The notes below the pieces were generated by a model. The model saw only the letters and a program-made list of their open reading frames with translations. It was not told the origin of the DNA and searched no databases. Below are positions 31,645 to 39,949 of a DNA stretch of 64,000 bases, one piece after another. Position 1 is the stretch's first letter; each line of letters opens with the position of its first letter. The DNA comes from Aradus depressus (taxonomy: Eukaryota > Arthropoda > Insecta > Hemiptera > Aradidae). The stretch spans positions 8,669,079 through 8,733,078 of the forward strand of contig OY759215.1 of assembly GCA_963662175.1 (NCBI GenBank), given 5' to 3'. Both the position numbers and the translations under genes were made by a program.

Positions 31645-31998
31645 CTTCCAAATAGAGCTCTTACAAATGTAGATCTTGAAAAATATGCTAAAAACTTGTG
31701 TCATTTCAGAGGTGTCTTTATGAAGGACACCTTACCGAGGACACCAAAAAAATATGAATCGGGCATTGTGAACCTTAATAGAGTCAGTGAACCCGGCTCA
31801 CATTGGGTCTGCTATGTAAAGCGTGACAATAAAATAAAGTATTTCGACTCGTATGGTAATCTACCACCTCCACTCGAAATACTCAAATACCTGAAAGGAT
31901 GCTCAATTGAATACAATCGAAACCGGTATCAGGATTGGAACACTCCATATTGTGGACGCTTATGTATTCAGTTCCTTTATATTGAAAACTTGTGTTAG
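31645..31998 (+). CDS. adenovirus-type cysteine protease (start unresolved)
   Basis: 117 codons from just after the TGA of the preceding gene. Catalytic residues of an adenain/Ulp1-like protease are present: H53 in GSHWVCY, D68 in YFDSYG, Q96 in RYQDWN and C103 in PYCGRLC, in the correct order and spacing. This enzyme matures capsid proteins in Polintons. The frame has no ATG before codon 26 (31720), yet the residues before it (RALTNVDLEKYAK, RGVFM) look like conserved protease N-terminus. The frame is continuous with the PLA2-like gene apart from one TGA. Possibilities are stop-codon readthrough, a nonsense mutation in a fused gene, or initiation at 31720 giving a shortened enzyme. Confidence 0.85.
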   Translation, partial: LPNRALTNVDLEKYAKNLCHFRGVFMKDTLPRTPKKYESGIVNLNRVSEPGSHWVCYVKRDNKIKYFDSYGNLPPPLEILKYLKGCSIEYNRNRYQDWNTPYCGRLCIQFLYIENLC

Positions 31999-32012
31999 TC
32001 TTAGATGCAGTC

Positions 32013-32726
32013 ATGAGTTATACCTTTACCCTTACGGGCACTGAGAACGTATTAAGTGCAGACATTTTTCCTACAATAGACCTATCAAATGGAGAGTACT
32101 CGATTGGGCTTTTAGGTTTTACAACATATAATTCTATTCCCAACATTATTGATGGTGAGAATGATATGTTTTATTTTGGTGATGAAAAAATTAAAATACC
32201 GATGGGGACATATGAGTTGGAAGCACTTGGGGATTATTTACAAGAACAGATGATGTTTAGAAGAAAAGGCGATCATGTTATAATCCGAGCTAATAATAAT
32301 ACATTAAAATCAGAATTACGGTGTACAAAAACTGTATATTTTAATAGAAAAAATTCTATTGGACCCTTATTGGGATGGGATGACAGCTTGGATGAAGATA
32401 AGCGTACCTTACACCCCGGAGATGGCTATCATACCTCACCAGGGATCGTAAACATGGTTAAAGTCAATACAATTGCTATTGAATGTAATATAGTTTACGG
32501 TGCATATCGAAATGGAAAACCGGTTCACACATTGTATGAATTCTATCCAACTGTCGAGGCAGGGTACAAAATTGTCGAAACACCATCACCCATTGTATAT
32601 TTAGGAGTTAGCACAAAATCCGTTGACAACATTACATTACGGATAGTAGACCAAGACGGTCATCCAATCAACTTTAGAAACGAAACTATAACGATACACC
32701 TACATATAAAGAAGAATGGCGATTGA
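32013..32726 (+). CDS. minor capsid (penton-type) protein
   Basis: 237 aa from ATG 32013; the frame is open upstream but the preceding codons overlap the protease end and begin with GTG. The N-terminal part has SADIFPTIDLSNGEYSIGLL and ITTYNSIPNI-type sequence (FTTYNSIPNII), and the C-terminal part has LRIVDQDGHPINFRNETITI. This is the pattern of Polinton minor capsid proteins, single jelly-roll pentons that close the icosahedral vertices. It sits between protease and major capsid genes, as usual for the group. The intact frame and ordinary length suggest a functional protein. A 46-aa frame starts within its last codons (32716). Confidence 0.85.
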   Translation: MSYTFTLTGTENVLSADIFPTIDLSNGEYSIGLLGFTTYNSIPNIIDGENDMFYFGDEKIKIPMGTYELEALGDYLQEQMMFRRKGDHVIIRANNNTLKSELRCTKTVYFNRKNSIGPLLGWDDSLDEDKRTLHPGDGYHTSPGIVNMVKVNTIAIECNIVYGAYRNGKPVHTLYEFYPTVEAGYKIVETPSPIVYLGVSTKSVDNITLRIVDQDGHPINFRNETITIHLHIKKNGD

Positions 32727-32856
32727 CTTTAGACCTCGGTATATAAGTATTCGACCACATCCAAGACCCATTAGTACGAGACCGTACATGAGACACTTGA
32801 CACCAGGCAACATTCGATTTTTGAAAAGTTTAGGCTTGAAAGTGAAACGACAATGA
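32716..32856 (+). CDS. 46-aa basic protein overlapping both capsid genes
   Basis: Starts inside the end of the minor capsid gene, and its stop TGA (32854-32856) overlaps the major capsid start ATG (32853) as ATGA. The product is strongly basic and arginine/proline-rich (RPRYISIRPHPRPISTRPY), ending with LTPGNIRFLKSLGLKV. The latter 'L-T-x-x-N-x-x-F-L-x-S-L-G-L' pattern resembles short conserved segments I associate with small proteins of Polinton-like viruses. A core/DNA-condensing role comparable to adenovirus pX is inference. Precise overlap with both neighbours supports translation, perhaps by reinitiation. Too short for routine gene finding. Confidence 0.65.
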   Translation: MAIDFRPRYISIRPHPRPISTRPYMRHLTPGNIRFLKSLGLKVKRQ

Positions 32857-34070
32857 ATGACATTTTAGATATTACAGAGGACGTTCGGTTTGATGATAGT
32901 ATCACTCAGCTACAGTTCCACACTTACAACCCATTTAATTCTACAAATTTAAAGAATTCTGATGAGATTCGAATCCCTATTCACCAGCAAGATTTGTATA
33001 TATTACCATGTGCTAGTTATCTTTATTTGGAAGGCTCTATTCAGAAGGAGGGTGCTGATAAAAGAATGACTACATCGAGTGCAAAATTGTCAAATAATGC
33101 CTTTGCATTTATGTTTGATGAAATTCGCTATGAATTGAATGGAGTGGAAATTGATAAAGTCCGAAATCCAGGAATTGTGAGTACTCTAAAAGGGTATGTC
33201 TCTTTATCATCTAACCAAGTGAGTGGGTTAGGCAATGCAGGATGGATGATGCCGAAGAAAGATGGAGCTATTTCAATAGATAAAGACGGTCATTTTAATG
33301 TATGTCTCCCCCTCAGCACTCTTATTGGTTTCCTCGAAACTTTCAAAAAAGTGATAATCAATTCAAAGCATGAACTGTGTCTTATCCGTGCAAAGAGCGA
33401 CGCTAATTCGATTTTGGAAGACAAGGTACAACTTACACTAAACAAGGTAAATTGGAGAGTCCCTCATATTAAAGTATCTGATGAACACCGACTGCGACTA
33501 TTGAGAATATTAGACAGAGATCAGACACTCACTATCCCTTTCCGCTCATGGGAGTTGTCGGAATACCCTGCCTTACCGGAAAACACACAAAATACATGGA
33601 GTGTCAAGACTAGTTCAGCTCTAGAAAAACCCCGATATATAATCGTAGCCTTTCAGACAGACAGAGTCGACAATAAGTTAAAAGATACCAGTCAATTTGA
33701 CGCTTGTAACTTGTCCAATGTTAAACTATTTTTGAATAGTGAGATGTTCCCATACGATGATTTAAACCTTGATTTCAATAAGGGTCGATATGCTGTTCTC
33801 TATGATATGTACCAAAGATTTCAAATGAGCTACTATGCTAAGGATCATAGTGAACCCCTACTGTCGAGAAAGGACTTTGGTGAAATCGCCCCCATGATAG
33901 TTCTTGATGTATCACGTCAGGAAGACACATTGAAGGTAGCTACGGTCGACATTCGTTTAGATCTTCATGCAACCCAACCGTTTCCACCTCACACTCGAGC
34001 TTACTGCCTTTTAATTCACGATAAATTAATTGAATTGAATCCTCTTAGTGGTCTTGTAAGGAAGCTATAA
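32853..34070 (+). CDS. major capsid protein (double jelly-roll)
   Basis: 405 aa, an intact frame of a length near that expected for Polinton major capsid proteins, which form hexon-like trimers. Recognisable stretches include the N-terminal segment FDDSITQLQFHTYNPFN and FMFDEIRYELNGVEID in the first jelly roll, and LTIPFRSWELSEYPALP at the transition, with YEMF-type sequence replaced here by SEMFPYDDLNLDFNKGRY in the second. This identification rests on my memory of the family plus position between the minor capsid and accessory genes. TATATAAG at 32741 may be its promoter. The stop codon is embedded in the TATAAAA (34065-34071) that probably drives the next gene. Confidence 0.9.
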   Translation: MNDILDITEDVRFDDSITQLQFHTYNPFNSTNLKNSDEIRIPIHQQDLYILPCASYLYLEGSIQKEGADKRMTTSSAKLSNNAFAFMFDEIRYELNGVEIDKVRNPGIVSTLKGYVSLSSNQVSGLGNAGWMMPKKDGAISIDKDGHFNVCLPLSTLIGFLETFKKVIINSKHELCLIRAKSDANSILEDKVQLTLNKVNWRVPHIKVSDEHRLRLLRILDRDQTLTIPFRSWELSEYPALPENTQNTWSVKTSSALEKPRYIIVAFQTDRVDNKLKDTSQFDACNLSNVKLFLNSEMFPYDDLNLDFNKGRYAVLYDMYQRFQMSYYAKDHSEPLLSRKDFGEIAPMIVLDVSRQEDTLKVATVDIRLDLHATQPFPPHTRAYCLLIHDKLIELNPLSGLVRKL

Positions 34071-34120
34071 AATGAGTGTGTGTAAGATGAGGATCATCAT
34101 AAGATTTCTAACCCTCAAAC

Positions 34121-34789
34121 ATGGAACACCAGTTCGCGATTGTGGATTTTCAAGGTTTTCAAGGGGAAGGTGGCTTTATTGTGAAGGAGTTGACAGTTCT
34201 CACTCACAGTCAGTCACTCCACTGGTTTTTTCTCCCTCCTCAAAATGTTGATGAATCTGATAGTCGTGTGAATCTATGGGTTAAAAAACACATTCACAAT
34301 ATTCCATGGTGCTATGGAGATACAGAATATTCACGTCTGGAAGAACTCTTATGTACTTCAACTGCTTCATGTAAATTTATTTGGGCGAAAGGACTAGAAA
34401 AATGTACATTTCTTGAAAATATTGTTAAAAAACCAGTTTATGATCTGCTCGACTATGGGTGTCCGAATTTGAAAAAGTTACCCCCACATGAGACTACCTG
34501 TCATTTTCATGGAGGAACCTCTTATACTTGTTCACTTAATCAAGCCTTCAAGTTGGAGGAGTGGATAAGTAAACACCCATCCAAGACAGATTTGTACAAT
34601 GAAGAGGTTCGCCAAAAAACCTTTCGTAAATCTAATAAAGTGTTGGCATTTCATGGCTTTGTAAGACATTTGAATAATACTGCAATGTGTGTATATTGCA
34701 AGCTAAAATGTGATATAGATCAGACGGTATGCCCACACATGTACCATAAAAGACACAGCCCCCGATGTTACTGGTTTAGTCAGTGCTAG
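34121..34789 (+). CDS. conserved Polinton-associated protein with exonuclease-like pattern
   Basis: 222 aa of a family I recall as multicopy in insect Polintons but without an assigned role. Residues 5-28 (FAIVDFQGFQGEGGFIVKEL) resemble motif I of DEDD 3'-5' exonucleases (D9, then a strand with F-I-V-K-E-L). FIWAKGLEKCTFLENI (86-101) fits the place of motif II, and CHFHGG...CSLNQAFKLEEW (127-148) resembles the H-x-A-L-x-D-A motif III region. Several catalytic acidic residues are replaced (D-x-Q instead of D-x-E), so it may be an inactive or altered nuclease fold. The C-terminal 50 residues are rich in Cys/His (CVYCKLKC, CPHMYHKRH) and may bind zinc. The fold is inference. Confidence 0.75.
   Translation: MEHQFAIVDFQGFQGEGGFIVKELTVLTHSQSLHWFFLPPQNVDESDSRVNLWVKKHIHNIPWCYGDTEYSRLEELLCTSTASCKFIWAKGLEKCTFLENIVKKPVYDLLDYGCPNLKKLPPHETTCHFHGGTSYTCSLNQAFKLEEWISKHPSKTDLYNEEVRQKTFRKSNKVLAFHGFVRHLNNTAMCVYCKLKCDIDQTVCPHMYHKRHSPRCYWFSQC
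34745..34784 (+). promoter_or_regulatory. TATA-like box and TCAGT initiator of the zinc-ribbon gene
   Basis: CATAAAAG at 34745-34752 and TCAGT at 34780-34784 (start A at 34782), nine bases before the ATG at 34791. The whole promoter lies inside the preceding coding region. Confidence 0.55.
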
Positions 34790-34790
34790 A

Positions 34791-35051
34791 ATGGATCAAG
34801 CTTTGGAAAAACTTTCTCAAACTAATATCTGGAATATGGATCCGGTACATCTTCAAAACTTACCACCTGCATTACTGCTTCATCTCTATGACTATGCAAT
34901 TGAATATTTATGGGACAACCTACCTGAAGAGTGGCGTGAGGATCCAAGATTCCAATTGTGTCGTCGATGCAACCATCACTTCAATACATCTCATGATCAA
35001 ATCGATGGTCCACCACCGATGAAGAAAAATTGTACTTATTGTGTAAAATAA
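34791..35051 (+). CDS. small zinc-ribbon protein
   Basis: 86 aa, starting 1 bp after the stop of the preceding gene. The N-terminal half is predicted helical (LPPALLLHLYDYAIEYLWDN). The C-terminal half has CRRC (57-60) and CTYC (81-84), a four-cysteine zinc-ribbon-like pair separated by 20 residues. Tight coupling to the 222-aa gene suggests a joint function. Role unknown. An alternative frame (34783-35022) is not supported because it lacks motif structure. Confidence 0.7.
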   Translation: MDQALEKLSQTNIWNMDPVHLQNLPPALLLHLYDYAIEYLWDNLPEEWREDPRFQLCRRCNHHFNTSHDQIDGPPPMKKNCTYCVK

Positions 35052-35161
35052 TGTTGATAATAAATTTAAATTCAACCATATTTTTTTTTCTTTTTTTTTA
35101 AAAAACCCTCAAAAGTTGTAAAAATAATAGGAAATAAGAAAATAAACAAGTATGATTATAA

Positions 35162-35710
35162 TCATTTATTCATAAATAATGCATACATTTCATTCCAGTC
35201 TACAGTGTTTAAATTCACTATAGACTCTTCAGTTGATGTTGGTAATGAAAAAAATTCAAAGCATTTTGATATTACTGATAGTAAAAGTTTTAAAGAATAG
35301 TCTATTTTCTCACAAGACTTGAGCATAAATAACACTTCACTTTTATTGAGCTTGATTTCCGGCTGAGACGACACCGACATGTAAGGAGAAGGACTATTCA
35401 GACACATTGTGACCCATGGGTATGAATTTGATATACTCACACTTCGATTTCTTCCAGTGAGTCCAAATTTGAATACTATGTTGCGTATTCGAAGTGAGTC
35501 TTGGAGAGGTCTTTTTCTTCCTTTGGGGTTGATGTAGTTTTGAATAGGTCCTATGTTGGTGGAGAGTCCTGTCCAATCTGCCGTGTCCAAATAAATTGAT
35601 ACCTTCTTGTGGCAAAATACCACTACTGGTGACTGGTTGAGAAGTCCTACCTTGATGACCTTGGTCTTGGACTTGTTGAGAGCAAACTCTGTCACTAGAT
35701 ACAACTCCAT
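35162..35710 (-). CDS. hypothetical Polinton protein (possible PC4-like domain)
   Basis: 182 aa, transcribed opposite to both flanking blocks: convergent with the zinc-ribbon gene and divergent from the polymerase gene. Residues 15-62 (KTKVIKVGLLNQSPVVVF, then KKVSIYLDTADWTGLSTNIG) form a strand-strand-'x-L-x-x-x-x-W-x-x-L'-helix pattern resembling the PC4/p15 single-strand DNA-binding fold. The likeness is weak and from memory. The C-terminal part is Leu-rich and probably helical. No catalytic motif seen. Its position next to PolB, with a shared ~180-bp upstream region, suggests a replication or early role (inference). Confidence 0.6.
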   Translation of the reverse strand: MELYLVTEFALNKSKTKVIKVGLLNQSPVVVFCHKKVSIYLDTADWTGLSTNIGPIQNYINPKGRKRPLQDSLRIRNIVFKFGLTGRNRSVSISNSYPWVTMCLNSPSPYMSVSSQPEIKLNKSEVLFMLKSCEKIDYSLKLLLSVISKCFEFFSLPTSTEESIVNLNTVDWNEMYALFMNK

Positions 35711-35891
35711 TGCGACAACTGGTCTCTCTACATTTTTTCACATCATATCATCTTCTTACCCCCACCTAGTTCCCCCCTCTCTGGTCTTTTTAAAAACCTG
35801 TTTTCATGAGCGGGTTCACAATCTTTTCTCACAATTGTTTTTGTTTTATTTTGATTATATATAGGCAGACTCCTCCTTGGACTATTACAAC

Positions 35892-38800
35892 ATGTTCAAG
35901 TGTACAAAGTGTGACACCATTTTTCCATCTTGGAAAAAACGTAATGTTCATCAGTTCAACTGTAAGAGAAATATCGACGAGATATTGGATGTAGAACCAC
36001 CAAGGAAAAAAATATTTTTATGTTCATCTTGCGGAGGACGGTTTGAAAACGATTATCATGGACAACGACATGAATCAGTCTGTCATGGGGAATATTCATC
36101 CTCAAAGGAACCGACCAAGGACGCATTATTAGCTCTGGTGCCTTCTGATAATATTGTACAATATGAAAGTGCCTTTGCTAGTCGATTGGAATCCTATTTT
36201 ATTCGCTCAAACAAATGCAATGATTTGACGTGTTTCCTACTGGATGTGAAACCAACATTAATACACAAAGTATCCAACATACTACAAATGAAATCTGCAA
36301 TAAAAATTAATTTGATGGTTGAATGTTTATTTGGAAATGCTCTTGGTGAGAGGACAGATCGAGCCTTTAAGACTATGAATAAGCCAGTTTTTCGAGCAAC
36401 AAATCTTGAAAAATTCTTTGACAATGCATTTGAAAAAATATACTCGGAGGTGGAAAATAGTGCATTGAAAGGAAGTGGGTGGAAAATATTAGCCGTAGAC
36501 GGAATTCGTCTACGGGTGAATAGATATGATCCACTACGTGCTTCTACATATATACCATTACCAGCTAGTCTTGAAAATAAAAAGGCATGTGTAAATGTAC
36601 AAAATAATGATGAGAAATGTTTTGCATATTCAATCTTAGCAAAATTCGTGACATCGCATTCTTATCGACCACAGGAATATACTGATTTATTCAGTTTATA
36701 TGATTTTTCATGTGTTTCGTTTCCAGTCGCTCTAACGGATATTTCTAAATTTGAAAAGGTCAACAATATGTCTATAAATGTATTTGGAATTGATGAAAAC
36801 GAGAAAATATACCCCCTCAAGGTTGCAGCAGAAGAAAAATCAGATCATCGGGACATCCTCCTTTTGGACAATGAAAAAAAACAACACTACGTCTACATAA
36901 AAAACTTTAATCGGTTGATTAGTCGTCAATTACGAAAATCTTCTCTGCGAAAATTTTACATCTGTAAAAGATGCTTCATAACTTTTGAAGAAAGAAGAGG
37001 CGGATCTGATAAGCTGGAGATGCATAAAATCTATTGCAAAGATCAGAAGACTGTACGAGTTGAATTACCATCTGATCCGATAATGACATTTACAAATGTT
37101 GAGCGTCATCACAGAGTTCCCTACGTTATTTATGCCGATTTTGAATCTATCTTGGAACCTATTGCTGGATGTCGTCCATCATCTGAGTCATCATTTACTA
37201 CTCGTATTCAAGAACATATTCCAATGTCGTTTTGTACGTATGTGAAAAGTTCTTCTGGTCTTCCACCAATCTCTACTGCTCCGTATTTGTATAGAGGACC
37301 TGATGCAGCCAGAGTTTTTATAGAACACATCATCGAATTGAGTAAAGCTATATCAGCTGTCTACAATGGTAACCCTGTGGATATTAATATGAATTCTGAT
37401 CAAGAAACCCAGTGGGATTTAGCAACTACATGTTACCTCTGTGAAAATGAATTCACAGAGTCGAATTTGAAAGTACGTGATCATTGTCATCTCACTGGGG
37501 ATTATAGAGGTGCAGCATGCAATAGTTGTAATTTGAAATGTTTTATTCCTAAATTTATTCCAATTATTTTTCACAATCTCACAAACTATGATTCAAAATT
37601 TATAATTAGACAGCTGAGTAATACAAAATGTGGGAGAGTTACAATTATACCTCACACTCAGGAAAAGTTTATATCATTTTCAGTTAAGATTGACAACATT
37701 TGGATGAGGTTTATTGATTCTTTTCGTTTTATGGCCTCTAGCTTGGATCAGCTTGCTCGAAATTTACCATCTGATGCATTTTTGGAAACATCACGTTTCT
37801 TTCCGACTGAGCATATGTCTCTCATGACCCGAAAAGGTGTGTTTCCGTATGATTATGTAGATTCTATGAAGAAACTGGATGAAACTCAATTACCACCAAA
37901 GGAAGCATTTTTCAATTCGTTAACACAATCACATATTGATGAGGAAGACTATGCACATGCTCAGACTGTCTGGAAAACATTTCAATGTACTACGTTGGGT
38001 AGTTATAGTGATATCTATTTAAAATCAGATGTTTTAATTTTATCGGATACGTTTGAATCATTTCGAAATATGAGTATGAAAAACTATGGAGTTGATGCGG
38101 CCCACTACTATACGACACCAGGACTCTCCTTTGATGCTATGTTACGATATACAAAGACTAAGCTAACACTATTACAGGATTATGATATGATAATGTTTTT
38201 CGAGAAAGGTATAAGAGGGGGGATATGTCAAGCATCACATCGATATGCTACAGCAAACAATAAATACATGAAAAATTATGATCCACAAAAAGAATCATCA
38301 TACATCACTTATCTTGATGCTAACAATCTATATGGATATGCCATGAGCAAATATTTACCATATGGCGATTTTCAATGGGTGGAAAGACCGGAAGAGGTTG
38401 ACATTCTTAATTTACGAGAAGACGATGATACAGGCTATGTATTTGAGGTGGACGTGAAGTACGCGACAAAACTTCACGAGATGCATGACGATTTACCATT
38501 TTTGGCCGAGACGATTCCTCCCCCAGGTGGCAAGGTTAAAAAATTGATTCCTCATTTAAATTCACGCGAACGATATGTGGTACACTATGTAGCTCTGAAA
38601 CAGGCTCTACAGCATGGACTCGAGATTGAAAAGATCCATAGAGCAATCAGTTTCAAGCAATCACCCTGGCTGCGGTCGTATATAGATCTTAATACACAAC
38701 TTAGACAAAATGCACAAAATGATTTCGAAAAAGATTTCTTCAAACTCATGAATAACTCCATATTCGGGAAGACGATGGAAAATGTACGAAATCGACAGAA

Positions 38801-39515
38801 TATACAGCTAGTCAAGACTGCAAGACAAATGATGAAACTAATAGTAAAAGCTAATTTTCTTGAGAGAATTATCTACGACGAGGAGCTAGCAGCGGTTGTA
38901 ATGGCCAAGACAAAAATATACTTTAATAAGCCGATATATGTGGGTATGTGTGTACTCGATTTGTCCAAAGAACTCATGTACAGATTTCATTATGATTTAA
39001 TGTTGCCTAGATACGGAAAAGAAAGATTAAAATTAATGTATTGTGATACTGACTCTCTCATCTATCATGTGATAACACAAGACCTCTACTCAGATATGCA
39101 TTCAATGCTGGATCATTTCGATACGTCCAATTATCCTCCAGACCATGTGCTATTTTCACTCATTAATAAGCAGGTACTTGGAAAATTCAAGGATGAAGTA
39201 TATGGAGAAATTATAGAAAAATTTATTGCATTACGAGCAAAGGTGTATGCATTTTCCATTGCCTTTAAGAAAATTGTAAAAAAGGCAAAAGGTGTGTCAC
39301 GTGCTTCATTGAGACATTTTATTTCTTTGGAAGATTATGAAAGGACACTATTTGATTCCACATTAATGTTTACATCCATGAGAAGTATAAGATCATACAA
39401 GCATATACTGTACACCATCGATCAAAATAAATTGGCACTAAATCCATTTGATGACAAGCGACACATTCTTGAAGATGGCATATCTACTCATGCACATGGT
39501 CATTTTTTAAACTAA
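35892..39515 (+). CDS. protein-primed DNA polymerase B (Polinton type)
   Basis: 1207 aa from ATG 35892 (TATATATAG at 35856; the frame is open to 35877 but without ATG). N-terminus: C2HC zinc-finger-like C4-C7-H20-C24, a second Cys/His cluster at about 43-66, and a third near 355-380. A conserved middle block has NVQNNDEKCFAYSI. The 3'-5' exonuclease shows D416-F-E418 (motif I), N-Y-D567 (motif II) and Y709-L-K-S-D713 (motif III). The polymerase shows YLDANNLYGYAM with D809 (motif A), KLMNNSIFG with K951 (motif B), YCDTDS with D1052/D1054 (motif C) and K1117-V-Y. All catalytic residues are intact. It would copy the element from a terminal protein bound at the TIR ends. Confidence 0.97.
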   Translation: MFKCTKCDTIFPSWKKRNVHQFNCKRNIDEILDVEPPRKKIFLCSSCGGRFENDYHGQRHESVCHGEYSSSKEPTKDALLALVPSDNIVQYESAFASRLESYFIRSNKCNDLTCFLLDVKPTLIHKVSNILQMKSAIKINLMVECLFGNALGERTDRAFKTMNKPVFRATNLEKFFDNAFEKIYSEVENSALKGSGWKILAVDGIRLRVNRYDPLRASTYIPLPASLENKKACVNVQNNDEKCFAYSILAKFVTSHSYRPQEYTDLFSLYDFSCVSFPVALTDISKFEKVNNMSINVFGIDENEKIYPLKVAAEEKSDHRDILLLDNEKKQHYVYIKNFNRLISRQLRKSSLRKFYICKRCFITFEERRGGSDKLEMHKIYCKDQKTVRVELPSDPIMTFTNVERHHRVPYVIYADFESILEPIAGCRPSSESSFTTRIQEHIPMSFCTYVKSSSGLPPISTAPYLYRGPDAARVFIEHIIELSKAISAVYNGNPVDINMNSDQETQWDLATTCYLCENEFTESNLKVRDHCHLTGDYRGAACNSCNLKCFIPKFIPIIFHNLTNYDSKFIIRQLSNTKCGRVTIIPHTQEKFISFSVKIDNIWMRFIDSFRFMASSLDQLARNLPSDAFLETSRFFPTEHMSLMTRKGVFPYDYVDSMKKLDETQLPPKEAFFNSLTQSHIDEEDYAHAQTVWKTFQCTTLGSYSDIYLKSDVLILSDTFESFRNMSMKNYGVDAAHYYTTPGLSFDAMLRYTKTKLTLLQDYDMIMFFEKGIRGGICQASHRYATANNKYMKNYDPQKESSYITYLDANNLYGYAMSKYLPYGDFQWVERPEEVDILNLREDDDTGYVFEVDVKYATKLHEMHDDLPFLAETIPPPGGKVKKLIPHLNSRERYVVHYVALKQALQHGLEIEKIHRAISFKQSPWLRSYIDLNTQLRQNAQNDFEKDFFKLMNNSIFGKTMENVRNRQNIQLVKTARQMMKLIVKANFLERIIYDEELAAVVMAKTKIYFNKPIYVGMCVLDLSKELMYRFHYDLMLPRYGKERLKLMYCDTDSLIYHVITQDLYSDMHSMLDHFDTSNYPPDHVLFSLINKQVLGKFKDEVYGEIIEKFIALRAKVYAFSIAFKKIVKKAKGVSRASLRHFISLEDYERTLFDSTLMFTSMRSIRSYKHILYTIDQNKLALNPFDDKRHILEDGISTHAHGHFLN

Positions 39516-39949
39516 TTCACTTTCCCCCCTCTAACTCGAGAATTATCATCTTGTGAATTACCTACTGAGTGGACCCCGAATCACTAGAAGAATTTCAAGA
39601 TTGTATAAAAATGATATACCGATACATATGATGAAGAAAATGTGTAAAGTTCATTCTGACCCCTAAATTTCCTCTGTCATCGGAGGTCCACATTTCATCC
39701 CACCTCTCTTACCCACCCCACAACTTCCTCAAATGTGCTTCCGCTTTGACGTAGCGAGGAGGCTTAATTGATTTATATGATCAAGAACCAAGAGAAGCAC
39801 TATTTTTTTCTTTTTTTTTAATTTTATGTCTAATTTTTTTTTTTTTTTTTTTTAATTTTATGTCTAATTTTTTTTTTTTTTTCAGATCTGTCCGCATGAT
39901 CGAGGGAGCTGAGAATAATTCACTAATTTTTTTCTGTTTATTGTTCCAG
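39516..39949 (+). other. upstream region of the right-end spliced gene
   Basis: Holds TATAAAA at 39604, a duplicated segment ATTTTATGTCTAATTTTTT with long T runs at about 39819-39882, and two acceptor-like sites (TTTCAG at 39885, TTCCAG at 39949). A possible first exon, ATGTGCTTCCGCTTTGAC at 39733-39750 with a GT after it, would join in phase 0 to 39950; this is tentative. Confidence 0.4.

Noticed and set aside
35394..35741. 115-aa minus-strand frame
   Set aside because: Shadow of the 182-aa gene in another frame, without motif support.
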